Positions 7,816 through 14,062 of a stretch of DNA of 35,411 nucleotides are shown here, piece after piece (position 1 is the first letter of the stretch; each line of letters starts with the position of its first letter). Below the pieces are notes generated by a model. The model was not told where the DNA came from and did not search any database. It saw nothing but the letters and a program-made list of their open reading frames with translations. Origin of the DNA: a virus; the IMG/VR virus record IMGVR_UViG_3300050821_017732, positions 1 through 35,411 of that record; one strand, given 5' to 3'. The translations under genes were made by a program, and so were the position numbers.

Positions 7816-8097
7816 CTAGTGGGAACGATGCGTGGATTGGTTTCTGTTACGCGGCGGGGGCGAAGATCCTTCCGTCTGCTCCCACTCGAGATTGTAGGCG
7901 TTTCGGTGGCGGCCACGGTGACCGAGGTAGACGATGCAGGCGCTGGTCCCGAAGGGTGCGACGGCGCGGCACTCGGGGATGGGATCGGGTTTAGGGATCT
8001 TGGGTTGGCTGAGGCGCCTGACGAGCCACAGCCAGCCGAGCGGGCCGAGCACGGAGAGCCAGCCGGTGGCGAGGCCGAGGAAGAAGCGGTCGGTCAT
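7816..8097 (-). CDS. Small membrane-anchored protein
   Basis: 93 residues with one or two close hydrophobic segments at the N-terminus (FFLGLATGWLSVLGPLGWLWLV is hydrophobic from about residue 5 to 26), then a polar, proline-rich and basic C-terminus with two cysteines (ECRAV, SACIVYLG). The start overlaps the stop of the P-loop kinase gene by ATGA. Role unknown. Confidence 0.6.
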   Translation of the reverse strand: MTDRFFLGLATGWLSVLGPLGWLWLVRRLSQPKIPKPDPIPECRAVAPFGTSACIVYLGHRGRHRNAYNLEWEQTEGSSPPPRNRNQSTHRSH

Positions 8098-8645
8098 AGC
8101 TTCAGGGTGCCCATGTCCAACATATCGATCACCGTGAACGCCTCTTGTTGGCGAAATTGGAGCGGTGTTTTGTATAGGGGGAATGTACGACGGACATCGC
8201 TGAGTAAGCTCCCAAGGATGCGCTCGTAGATCGAGTGGTACGTTTGATTCGTCTTTCGGATCCCATCGTCGAGCTGTTGAAAGTCCTTCCGGAAGAGCAC
8301 CAGAATGAGATCGTAACGGCTGGTTGCTTCGATAAATTCTTCGACCGCGTCGTCCGGTAGGTGCTCCGCCATGTGGAGCGCGCAGTAGGTCAGGTTGTCC
8401 AAGTACGTGCGGTCCGTCACGAAGCGATCGTTGGCGAACTCCCAGTCGCGTTTCTGCTCGAAGAGCCTCCGCTGAAACTCCACGCGCTTTCCCGCCTTGT
8501 CGACGTCGTAGGGATTGTCGAAGCCCATGCTCTTCGCGACCGAGCGCGCGCCGACGGGGTTGATGGGGAGCGAGTAGCGCTCGGCGATGGCGTTCGCGAG
8601 CGTGGTCTTGCCAGTTCCTGACGCACCCGCGATAGCGATCCTCAT
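8094..8645 (-). CDS. P-loop nucleotide kinase-like ATPase (AAA_28/NadR-like)
   Basis: 183 residues starting MRIAIAGASGTGKTTLA, with the Walker A GASGTGKTT at residues 7-15. Further conserved features are ERYSLP, a fQxxLFEQKRDWE helix, and the FVTDRTYLDNLTYC segment (about 83-96) that fills the Walker B or substrate-lid position in AAA_28/NadR-type kinases. It probably phosphorylates a nucleotide, nucleoside or related small molecule; the substrate is not determinable here. The start is fixed by the P-loop lying at the N-terminus, as is usual. Together with ThyX and two MazG-type enzymes it suggests active control of the nucleotide pool. Confidence 0.8.
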   Translation of the reverse strand: MRIAIAGASGTGKTTLANAIAERYSLPINPVGARSVAKSMGFDNPYDVDKAGKRVEFQRRLFEQKRDWEFANDRFVTDRTYLDNLTYCALHMAEHLPDDAVEEFIEATSRYDLILVLFRKDFQQLDDGIRKTNQTYHSIYERILGSLLSDVRRTFPLYKTPLQFRQQEAFTVIDMLDMGTLKL

Positions 8646-8905
8646 GGTTGATACCCTCGCTTCTGGATGGCTGCCTTGATCACTGCGAGCCGCCCGATAA
8701 CGACCGCCTCGTTGCGGATGAGATTGTAGTCGGCGAGATCCTCTTCGAGGCGCTCGATCTTGATCTCGGCGCACTGCAGCCGTGCGTTTTCCATGCGCGT
8801 CTCGGCGCCGCAGAGCTTGACTGAGTTCTGTTCCCAGTGCTGGTAGTTCCTGGTGAAGGGACGCAGGCAGTCCGGGCAAATTCCTTGATCGCCCTGGGTA
8901 TTCAT
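8642..8905 (-). CDS. Hypothetical protein with zinc knuckle and coiled coil
   Basis: 87 residues starting MNTQGDQGICPDC, fixed by ATGA overlap with the small membrane-protein gene upstream. CPDC near the N-terminus and a later CGAE form a likely zinc site, followed by a long charged helix (MENARLQCAEIKIERLEEDL) that may be a coiled coil. It is coupled to the kinase gene by ATGA. Function unknown. Confidence 0.6.
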   Translation of the reverse strand: MNTQGDQGICPDCLRPFTRNYQHWEQNSVKLCGAETRMENARLQCAEIKIERLEEDLADYNLIRNEAVVIGRLAVIKAAIQKRGYQP

Positions 8906-9024
8906 GGCGCGCCCATCGCGGGCTCGCGCAGCGTCGTGCTCAGGTACCAGAGCGATAGGCCGCCCATCAGGCACACTGCGAGCGCGACGATGACCGTGGG
9001 CATGGACTTACGGAAGGTCTTCAT
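8902..9024 (-). CDS. 40-residue single-pass membrane protein
   Basis: A short gene with 4-base ATGA overlaps at both ends, which argues strongly that it is translated. The product starts MKTFRKSMP, has one hydrophobic helix (TVIVALAVCLMGGLSLWYL, about residues 10-28) and a short polar tail. The positive N-terminus suggests an N-in orientation. No function can be assigned. Confidence 0.65.
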   Translation of the reverse strand: MKTFRKSMPTVIVALAVCLMGGLSLWYLSTTLREPAMGAP

Positions 9025-9281
9025 TTGGTTTTGCGACGGGCTTTCTTCTTGGACGAGCGCGTGGAGCGTTTCGCCTTGATGACGTACTTCTTCTTCGTCT
9101 TACGCGAAGCCTTGGCTTTCCTCCCCCGCTTCTTCTGGGAAGCCTTCTTCGAGGGCTTCACCTTCCCGGCCTCCTCCTCCACGAACGCCGCCAAGATGAT
9201 CGTGGCGACAGCACGCAGGATGCGCTTCACCTCCGTCGGGCTCGGGGTGCGGGGTGGCAGCTCGCTGAAGACTCCTGTCAC
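9021..9281 (-). CDS. Lysine-rich histone-H1-like protein
   Basis: 86 residues, GTG start fixed by GTGA overlap with the lipoprotein gene upstream. The N-terminal half is a normal helical segment (PTEVKRILRAVATIILAAFVEEE). The C-terminal half, from about residue 40, is almost wholly lysine, arginine, alanine and serine (KKASQKKRGRKAKASRKTK), like the tails of histone H1 or bacterial HU-like fusions. It probably binds DNA or RNA by charge. It may condense or protect phage DNA, but that is inference. Confidence 0.65.
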   Translation of the reverse strand: MTGVFSELPPRTPSPTEVKRILRAVATIILAAFVEEEAGKVKPSKKASQKKRGRKAKASRKTKKKYVIKAKRSTRSSKKKARRKTK

Positions 9282-9502
9282 GGTTTCTTCTCCCGCGCGA
9301 GGCACATTGAACCATGCATCGGTATACCGAGGTAGAGTTTACCCTGCGTACACTCCAGCAGTGGCGAGTTACACGACCCATCCGGGTTACAGGATTCTTC
9401 GAGATCTCCACGGTGCTCAGCGGGCACAACGACGGGGGCCTCCTGGCAAGCAGGAGTCAGTCCCGCGAGAACCGCAAGACACATCCAGCTCCGAAAGCTC
9501 AT
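9278..9502 (-). CDS. Small cysteine-rich lipoprotein
   Basis: 74 residues starting MSFRSWMCLAVLAGLTPACQ: a positive N-terminus, a hydrophobic core and a lipobox LTPAC with the lipidated cysteine at residue 19. The mature part is about 55 residues with four more cysteines (ESC, GSC, LEC, SMC) that could form disulfides outside the cytoplasm. The start is fixed by ATGA overlap. Possible roles are an outer spanin or a superinfection-exclusion lipoprotein; no lysis genes lie beside it, so neither is claimed. Confidence 0.65.
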   Translation of the reverse strand: MSFRSWMCLAVLAGLTPACQEAPVVVPAEHRGDLEESCNPDGSCNSPLLECTQGKLYLGIPMHGSMCLAREKKP

Positions 9503-9828
9503 GGCCGCTTCTCCGGCACGCAAGCGATCGAGAGCGCCGCGGGCGCCGTGTCGATCTTGTACGGCGACAGCGGCTGCTCGGATTGGCGGCTGGCGATGTA
9601 GCAGACGTTGTAGTCGCCGCCGGTCGTGTCCCGGACTTTGCGCACGGTGACGCCGTCGACCACGACCGCAATCTCGGTCCAGATCCCGGGACGGGGAGCG
9701 GCGGCTGGCGCGGTGGCGCTGGGAGCGGGCGTCGGGTTTGCGAAGGCGCGCGTGAAGGCGGCGTCCATCAGGTTGAGGCTCACAGCGAGCGGGAGTGAGG
9801 TGAGGCAGATCCAGGGCAGTGGTTTCAT
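9499..9828 (-). CDS. Exported hypothetical protein
   Basis: 109 residues with an N-terminal hydrophobic signal-like segment (WICLTSLPLAVSLNLMDAA), then an alanine/proline linker (PTPAPSATAPAAAPRP) and a small domain beginning IWTEIAVVVDGVTVRKVRD with two cysteines. It is coupled to the lipoprotein gene downstream (ATGA), so the two may work together at the envelope. A GAAGAGTCC leader precedes the ATG. Function unknown. Confidence 0.6.
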   Translation of the reverse strand: MKPLPWICLTSLPLAVSLNLMDAAFTRAFANPTPAPSATAPAAAPRPGIWTEIAVVVDGVTVRKVRDTTGGDYNVCYIASRQSEQPLSPYKIDTAPAALSIACVPEKRP

Positions 9829-10199
9829 TCGGGGGACTCTTCTTGTTGGGTTTGTTTGAGGGCGCGCTGATGGGCCACCCAGGCGGCATTGAGCAGGTCG
9901 TCTTCGGTGAGCTTCAGGGTTTGAGTCAGGATGACCCAGAGATCGAGCTGCACATCTTTGGGCATCACGAAAAACATCGTATTGGGCAGCTGCACCCAGA
10001 CCATGTGGTCTCGCTCGTGGAAGTACGGCCGGCGATCGATGCCGCGGTCAAACCAGGTGCAGATGTTTTCTCCGAGCGCGCCCCCGCTCGCAACGTAGTC
10101 CGCTGAGCGCTGGCACTGCACCGCCATCTCGAACGCTCCCCAGCTGCGGTAGAGCTTCTCCATGCCCTCGATCTGGGCGACGGCGCGGGCGCGGTTCAT
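9825..10199 (-). CDS. Hypothetical protein
   Basis: 124 residues starting MNRARAVAQIEG, chosen because the ATG overlaps the upstream stop by one base. It is soluble, with a central aromatic and acidic region (ENICTWFDRGIDRRPYFHERDH) and helical C-terminal third. No conserved motif that I can name. Confidence 0.6.
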   Translation of the reverse strand: MNRARAVAQIEGMEKLYRSWGAFEMAVQCQRSADYVASGGALGENICTWFDRGIDRRPYFHERDHMVWVQLPNTMFFVMPKDVQLDLWVILTQTLKLTEDDLLNAAWVAHQRALKQTQQEESPE

Positions 10200-10525
10200 C
10201 AGAAATGCCCTCCGCAGCAGTGCGCGAGGGCGCACGCAATGGCGGCGCCGAGGACGACTCCGGCGCTGAGGGACTTCCAAGCGATGGTCGCGCGCGGGGG
10301 TCGTGGGCTCACCATGTCGTGCTCCAGCGCCCGGACGGCCCTCTCAACGACGACCTGGAGCTCGGCGAGCGCTTGCGGCGGCAGGGCTGTTGCTTGAGCC
10401 TCGGATGTCGGGCGGGTCGCGTTGATGCACCCGATGCAATGGATGGGGGCCTGCCAACCCGGAGGTAGTTGGAGGCCGACGCATTCGGCGCCGCAGCGCT
10501 CACAAGTGGGAAAGCGGTAGTTCAT
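10199..10525 (-). CDS. Zinc-knuckle protein with C-terminal membrane helix
   Basis: 108 residues. The N-terminus has CERCGAEC and, after about 15 residues, CIGC, a four-cysteine zinc site. The middle is a long helix (LAELQVVVERAVRALEHD), and the C-terminus is a hydrophobic segment (LSAGVVLGAAIACALAHCC). It resembles a tail-anchored cytoplasmic zinc module. Coupled on both sides. Role unknown. Confidence 0.6.
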   Translation of the reverse strand: MNYRFPTCERCGAECVGLQLPPGWQAPIHCIGCINATRPTSEAQATALPPQALAELQVVVERAVRALEHDMVSPRPPRATIAWKSLSAGVVLGAAIACALAHCCGGHF

Positions 10526-10764
10526 GGTTTCCCCTCGCCCTGCCGGGGCTCCACACCAGACTCGCGGGATTGCGAGTCAGACGCACCAGGTGACATGTCA
10601 CTGTCCGATCCTGATCCGGCAGGGGTCGGGGAGTCTTTGTCGAGCAGCGCGAGGAGCTCTTGCTCGATGACGTAGCGGTGCTCGCTACTGGGGGCCCGGT
10701 GGCGGCGGATCATGTAGTTGATGATCCGCCGCGCCGACTCTTGGATCTGCTCAGGGGTCGCCAT
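10522..10764 (-). CDS. Hypothetical protein
   Basis: 80 residues starting MATPEQIQES. A strong GAGGAGG ribosome binding site lies four bases upstream of this ATG, which decides against the slightly longer in-frame start. The first half is helical (ARRIINYMIRRHR), the second half is acidic, serine- and glycine-rich and probably disordered. The start overlaps the upstream gene by 14 bases. Function unknown. Confidence 0.65.
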   Translation of the reverse strand: MATPEQIQESARRIINYMIRRHRAPSSEHRYVIEQELLALLDKDSPTPAGSGSDSDMSPGASDSQSRESGVEPRQGEGKP

Positions 10765-11017
10765 GGGCCTCCTCATCGTATACGGGAGGCACGTACGGGA
10801 TCTTCCTCAGGCGCTCTTCCTCGGCGATGGCGTCTTTGAGCTGCTGCTTCTTATTGCCGTCGAGCCACGCGAAGCGGAGAAAGATCTTGAAGGTGCTCGT
10901 GGCGCGGAGCCATTTCGTGATCAGCACGTCCACGAGCCACAAGAGCACGAGCACGATGCCAATCATCGAGACGATGGCCCCGACGCACTGAAACACGATC
11001 ATCGTCCGGGCCATCAT
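10751..11017 (-). CDS. Small membrane protein
   Basis: 88 residues with one long hydrophobic helix near the N-terminus (VGAIVSMIGIVLVLLWLVDVL) followed by a basic amphipathic region and an acidic C-terminus. The ATG overlaps the upstream stop by ATGA; a second ATG follows directly. Role unknown. Confidence 0.6.
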   Translation of the reverse strand: MMARTMIVFQCVGAIVSMIGIVLVLLWLVDVLITKWLRATSTFKIFLRFAWLDGNKKQQLKDAIAEEERLRKIPYVPPVYDEEAHGDP

Positions 11018-11148
11018 CGGGGCCTCCTTCGGCGCGGCTGCATCTTGTCAAAGAACCAGATCAAGGCGAGCGCGATCCCGCTCGAGCCGAGCACGACCGG
11101 CAGATCGTGATAGACGCCCACCAGAACCCGCATCAGGTGCGCGCTCAC
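11014..11148 (-). CDS. 44-residue single-pass membrane protein (GTG start)
   Basis: A short gene with GTGA overlap to the upstream stop and ATGA overlap to the downstream start, so both ends are fixed by coupling. The product has a hydrophobic stretch (LPVVLGSSGIALALIWFF) and ends in a run of arginines (QPRRRRPR), consistent with a cytoplasmic C-terminus. No function assigned. Confidence 0.6.
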   Translation of the reverse strand: MSAHLMRVLVGVYHDLPVVLGSSGIALALIWFFDKMQPRRRRPR

Positions 11149-11444
11149 TTCCACCTCTTGCACTTCGTGCACTGCGCGAGCATGCCGCGCGGCTGGTAGT
11201 CGTGCTTGCAGGCGGCTTCGAGCGCGGCCTGTGCTGCCTCTGCCTCTCGCTCACGACGGGTCAGGATGGCGCGCACCTGCTTGAGGCAACCCGGGCAGCA
11301 GAAGACGGACTCGTAACCGGTGCTGACCAGGGACCAACCGAGCGTGCCTGCCTTGTCCGCATCTGAATCCAGATCTCGCTTCTCGATGAGCCCGCAGGCG
11401 TCGCACTCGAGCGTGAAGCGGACGTGTTCGACGGAGTAGCTCAT
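11145..11444 (-). CDS. Zinc-binding protein, CDxCG...GW...CxxC type
   Basis: 99 residues beginning MSYSVEHVRFTLE, fixed by ATGA overlap. Cysteine pairs occur as CDACG (about 16-20), CCPGC (about 51-55) and CTKCK near the C-terminus. The arrangement CDACG, then ADKAGTLGW, then a cysteine pair resembles a segment of the 16438-17220 gene (RCDACG...ARALGWL...LCPDH), so the two share a small zinc domain. The central helix is glutamate/alanine-rich. Probable nucleic-acid or protein-binding module; role unknown. Confidence 0.65.
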   Translation of the reverse strand: MSYSVEHVRFTLECDACGLIEKRDLDSDADKAGTLGWSLVSTGYESVFCCPGCLKQVRAILTRREREAEAAQAALEAACKHDYQPRGMLAQCTKCKRWK

Positions 11445-11764
11445 GGGAGGGTTTGCTCTTTCTTGATGCAGGCGACGCAGTGTTTGCACCATTCTTCGGA
11501 GTCGAGGTTTTTGAGCACGGTGGCTTTGGCAACTGAATTGAGCCCGTTGCTCGACCTACCGCAGTAAGTCAATCTGCCGGTCATGATCGTGTGGCAGATG
11601 TAGTTCTTGCCTGCGGGGCTCGTGCGCATCGCCCGACGCTCGATACGGGCCCAAGCCAAGGTAACCTGAGAGCGCTCAGCGGCGCTCGTATAGGTATGGT
11701 TCGTGAGGGTAATCCTAACGAGCGAGCAGTCCTGCTCGTGCCGAGTCCGCTTCCGCTCTTTCAT
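11441..11764 (-). CDS. Small protein with CGR...CxxC motif
   Basis: 107 residues. The C-terminal half has a histidine, then TYCGR, and later CKHCVAC, a possible CCCC/HCCC zinc site. The same order (VH..., TxCGR, CxxC) occurs in the next gene (11761-12105) and in 23429-23674, suggesting a small paralogous family. The N-terminus is basic (MKERKRTRHE). Coupled by ATGA at both ends. Function unknown. Confidence 0.65.
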   Translation of the reverse strand: MKERKRTRHEQDCSLVRITLTNHTYTSAAERSQVTLAWARIERRAMRTSPAGKNYICHTIMTGRLTYCGRSSNGLNSVAKATVLKNLDSEEWCKHCVACIKKEQTLP

Positions 11765-12105
11765 AGCTCCGCCTTCGCTTGTCGGTTTTGGTACAGCTGC
11801 ACGCAGCGCTTACAGAGCTTGGGATCCGTGAGCAGGTCGCCCGGATAGATCTCGATGAAGTTCACGTGGGCGACGGGGCGGCCGCAGTGGGTGTCGGTCT
11901 TCAGCTTCGACTTCACGATGTGGACGAAGGTGCCGACACCGGAGCGCTTACCGGTGCTGGTGGCGAGGGCTTCGAGGCGATCGATGCAAGCGAGGAGCTC
12001 CGCGCGGCGCTCTTCTTCGTCGATGTACTGAAACGTGAACTCGACGAAGGCTCGGAGCTTCGAGGCATCCGCGCTCACCGATGTGTGCCTGTTCACGCTC
12101 GTCAT
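11761..12105 (-). CDS. Small protein with CGR...CxxC motif (paralogue-like)
   Basis: 114 residues starting MTSVNRHTSVS, fixed by ATGA overlap. The N-terminal half is helical and acidic (FVEFTFQYIDEEERRAELLACIDRLEAL is one long helix in two parts). The C-terminal half has FVHIVK, THCGRP and LCKRC, the same zinc-type pattern as its downstream neighbour and as 23429-23674. Probably a metal-binding module; role unknown. Confidence 0.65.
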   Translation of the reverse strand: MTSVNRHTSVSADASKLRAFVEFTFQYIDEEERRAELLACIDRLEALATSTGKRSGVGTFVHIVKSKLKTDTHCGRPVAHVNFIEIYPGDLLTDPKLCKRCVQLYQNRQAKAEL

Positions 12106-12341
12106 AGCCGCCCATCCGCTTTCTGATCGGCTTCGTGCTCCCGAAACCACATCGCTTCAGCGACCGGGAAGTTGTGGATGTTGGGAAGCTCCGGGTACGG
12201 AGGCCCGCCGAGGCGACGGCGGGCTTCGAGCAGCTCGTCGGTCGCCATCTGCAGCTCTCCCGCTAGGGTGTCCGGGGGCACCTTGTCGAGGGCCGAGATC
12301 GCTTCGTTGATCGCGATGAGGGCTTGGCGGTTCTTGGTCAT
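12102..12341 (-). CDS. Hypothetical helical protein
   Basis: 79 residues, mostly helical (QALIAINEAISALDKV, ELQMATDELLEARRRL), with an aromatic C-terminus (NIHNFPVAEAMWFREHE). It has no cysteines or membrane segment. Coupled by ATGA on both sides. Function unknown. Confidence 0.6.
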   Translation of the reverse strand: MTKNRQALIAINEAISALDKVPPDTLAGELQMATDELLEARRRLGGPPYPELPNIHNFPVAEAMWFREHEADQKADGRL

Positions 12342-12679
12342 CGCTTCGCTCGCTCCTCGAGCTCTGCAACCGCGAGCCGGACGCCTTCCGCGATCCCCGC
12401 CTTGTAAGTGTGCCTCCGCCGGAAGACTTGGCAGTTCTCGAGGGGATCAGGGGGCGGGGACGCGAGCGAGTACTGGGCCCATGCGGCCCACTCGCTGGCT
12501 TCCAGCTCCGCGTTGCTTGGCGCGGCACTGAGCAACTCAAGCGAGAGAAACCCCTCCACCACCGTAACCGCGGCATCACACAACTCGCCGACGACTTCTC
12601 CATTCGCGACGTAGTGTCGGGTATGCTCAGCGGCGCGGCGTAGGCCCGCGAGCACCTCTTCTAGATTTGGGTTCTTCAT
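12338..12679 (-). CDS. Hypothetical protein
   Basis: 113 residues, soluble and largely helical, with hydrophobic heptad-like spacing in EVLAGLRRAAEHTRHYV and a C-terminal helix (AEGVRLAVAELEERAKR). The stop overlaps the next gene and the start overlaps the previous one (ATGA). No family recognised. Confidence 0.6.
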   Translation of the reverse strand: MKNPNLEEVLAGLRRAAEHTRHYVANGEVVGELCDAAVTVVEGFLSLELLSAAPSNAELEASEWAAWAQYSLASPPPDPLENCQVFRRRHTYKAGIAEGVRLAVAELEERAKR

Positions 12680-13038
12680 TTAAACACCAGCGCCTCTCGA
12701 GGTACCTCGTGCGCCTCAATGTCGAGCATTGCCCTCGCATCGCCAGAGACTGCCACCGTGAGCCCGCCCGGCGCATGGCCGACCCCCTGCGCGAGGAACT
12801 CAATCTCACGAAACCGGCACGGCCAGAGATGTCGGAACAGCCTCTTGGCTCGCCGACGCCGGCCGGTAACGCGCGTGTAGACGTTGCCGCCTGAATCCGT
12901 CGCGTGCTGCACGCGATGACCGTAGCGCACGATGAGGGTGACCAAGATGTGGTTGCCGGCGCTGACCGGATCTCGGAACGTCCTGCAGATCGTGTCGCCC
13001 GGTGCGTGATGGGAAAAGGATGCGGTACCGAAGGGCAT
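12676..13038 (-). CDS. Beta-rich hypothetical protein
   Basis: 120 residues, TGATG overlap with the upstream micro-gene. The pattern GNHILVTLIVRYG, then DSGGNVYTRVTG, then GGLTVAVSGDARAMLDIEAHEV resembles beta-sandwich modules in which a DSxGNxYT turn joins two strands, common in virion and cell-surface proteins. The resemblance is by eye only. It could be a minor structural protein lying inside a non-structural operon. Confidence 0.6.
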   Translation of the reverse strand: MPFGTASFSHHAPGDTICRTFRDPVSAGNHILVTLIVRYGHRVQHATDSGGNVYTRVTGRRRRAKRLFRHLWPCRFREIEFLAQGVGHAPGGLTVAVSGDARAMLDIEAHEVPREALVFK

Positions 13039-13139
13039 CAGCGCTGCTCGGTCGATTGGGGAGCGAGCGCCGTCTCGTACCAGACGAGCGCGGAGCCCAA
13101 GATTAGGAACGCCACCACAGCTACAACTTTCATGCTCAT
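13038..13139 (-). CDS. 33-residue single-pass membrane protein
   Basis: A micro-gene that starts with ATGA overlap to the helicase-loader stop and ends with TGATG overlap to the next gene. It starts MSMKVVAVVAFLILGSALVW, one hydrophobic helix, then a short polar tail. The double coupling is the main evidence that it is real. Function unknown. Confidence 0.55.
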   Translation of the reverse strand: MSMKVVAVVAFLILGSALVWYETALAPQSTEQR

Positions 13140-14062
13140 ACCCGTAGTACGCTGACCCCAGGGAAAGCTTCCTTCGCCGGGCAGAGAGAGGTGATGATGG
13201 TGCAGAGCATGAGGTCGTGGCGTCGAGTCACGAGGCCTTGCAGTTTGGAGAGGCCCCAGCGCTCTTTCATCAGCGCGCTGTCGACGCCGTCGATGAGCAA
13301 GACATCCACCTTGTGCAGATCCGTGATGGGGGAGTCCTTCTTCGTCGCCGCGGCGTCCTTGGCTTCGCTCACTAGCGTCGGGGCGTGCACCGATTGGTAA
13401 GAGGCGGAGCCAAAGTGAGCGAGGGTGTTCCTGAACAGCGCAGCGCCGTACTCGCGCGCGAGCTTGCCTTCGATCAAGAGCTCGCTGCCGCGCGGCGCAG
13501 ACTTCCCCTCTCCCGTGTCCATGAACACGTTGAACGCGTCGTCGATCTCTTTTCGTACCGGAGCGAGCGTCTTCAGAGTTACCGAGCTGAGACGCGCATC
13601 GAGCCCGTAGCTCTGGAGGCGGCGTCGAGCTCGGAAGGCCTTGTAGCGGGCGCAGTCCTTGTACTGCTCACGGGGAACATTGTCCGTAATACGGAGACGC
13701 ACCTGTAGGCCCGCAGGCACTCGGTCACGGGTGTCGTCGCAGGCAGCTCCGTCCTCTGGACACTGGGCGCACTCCCGCAAGCGAGTGTTGAGGCCGGTCC
13801 AAAAGCTTTCGGTGTCCTGGAGCAAGAAAGCGAGAAGCTCGGTTTCCGGTCCCAGGAGAATTTCTTCACTCAAACTTGCGATGGCGCTTCGGGCGCGCGG
13901 GGCGCACGAGATCAACCACTTCGCCGCCCCGCCCGCCTCCTCCATTGCCTTCCGGAACGCTACTTGGTTGGCGTCCCTCAAGGCTCGAAACGTCGCCTCC
14001 ATGCCCAAGATGGGGCTCTCCAGTAGATTGCTTTCCTTGGACTCCGGATCGTCGTCGCTCAT
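13136..14062 (-). CDS. DnaC/DnaI-like helicase loader with degenerate Walker A
   Basis: 308 residues. The middle has a cysteine cluster (CAQCPEDGAAC near residue 98, later a single DCARY cysteine) followed by YGLDARLSSVTLKTL, matching the N-terminal zinc region and linker of DnaC/DnaI-type loaders. The C-terminal third shows a Walker B-like VDVLLIDGVD and a sensor-1-like CTIITSLCP. The Walker A position (LLIEGKLAREYG) lacks the GxxGxGKT loop, so ATP binding may be lost or altered. A loader places the replicative helicase on DNA; the partner would be the DnaB encoded at 1821-3332. Its first 197 bases overlap the end of the upstream replication gene in another frame. An unrelated AAA+ identity is possible. 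Confidence 0.6.
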   Translation of the reverse strand: MSDDDPESKESNLLESPILGMEATFRALRDANQVAFRKAMEEAGGAAKWLISCAPRARSAIASLSEEILLGPETELLAFLLQDTESFWTGLNTRLRECAQCPEDGAACDDTRDRVPAGLQVRLRITDNVPREQYKDCARYKAFRARRRLQSYGLDARLSSVTLKTLAPVRKEIDDAFNVFMDTGEGKSAPRGSELLIEGKLAREYGAALFRNTLAHFGSASYQSVHAPTLVSEAKDAAATKKDSPITDLHKVDVLLIDGVDSALMKERWGLSKLQGLVTRRHDLMLCTIITSLCPAKEAFPGVSVLRV

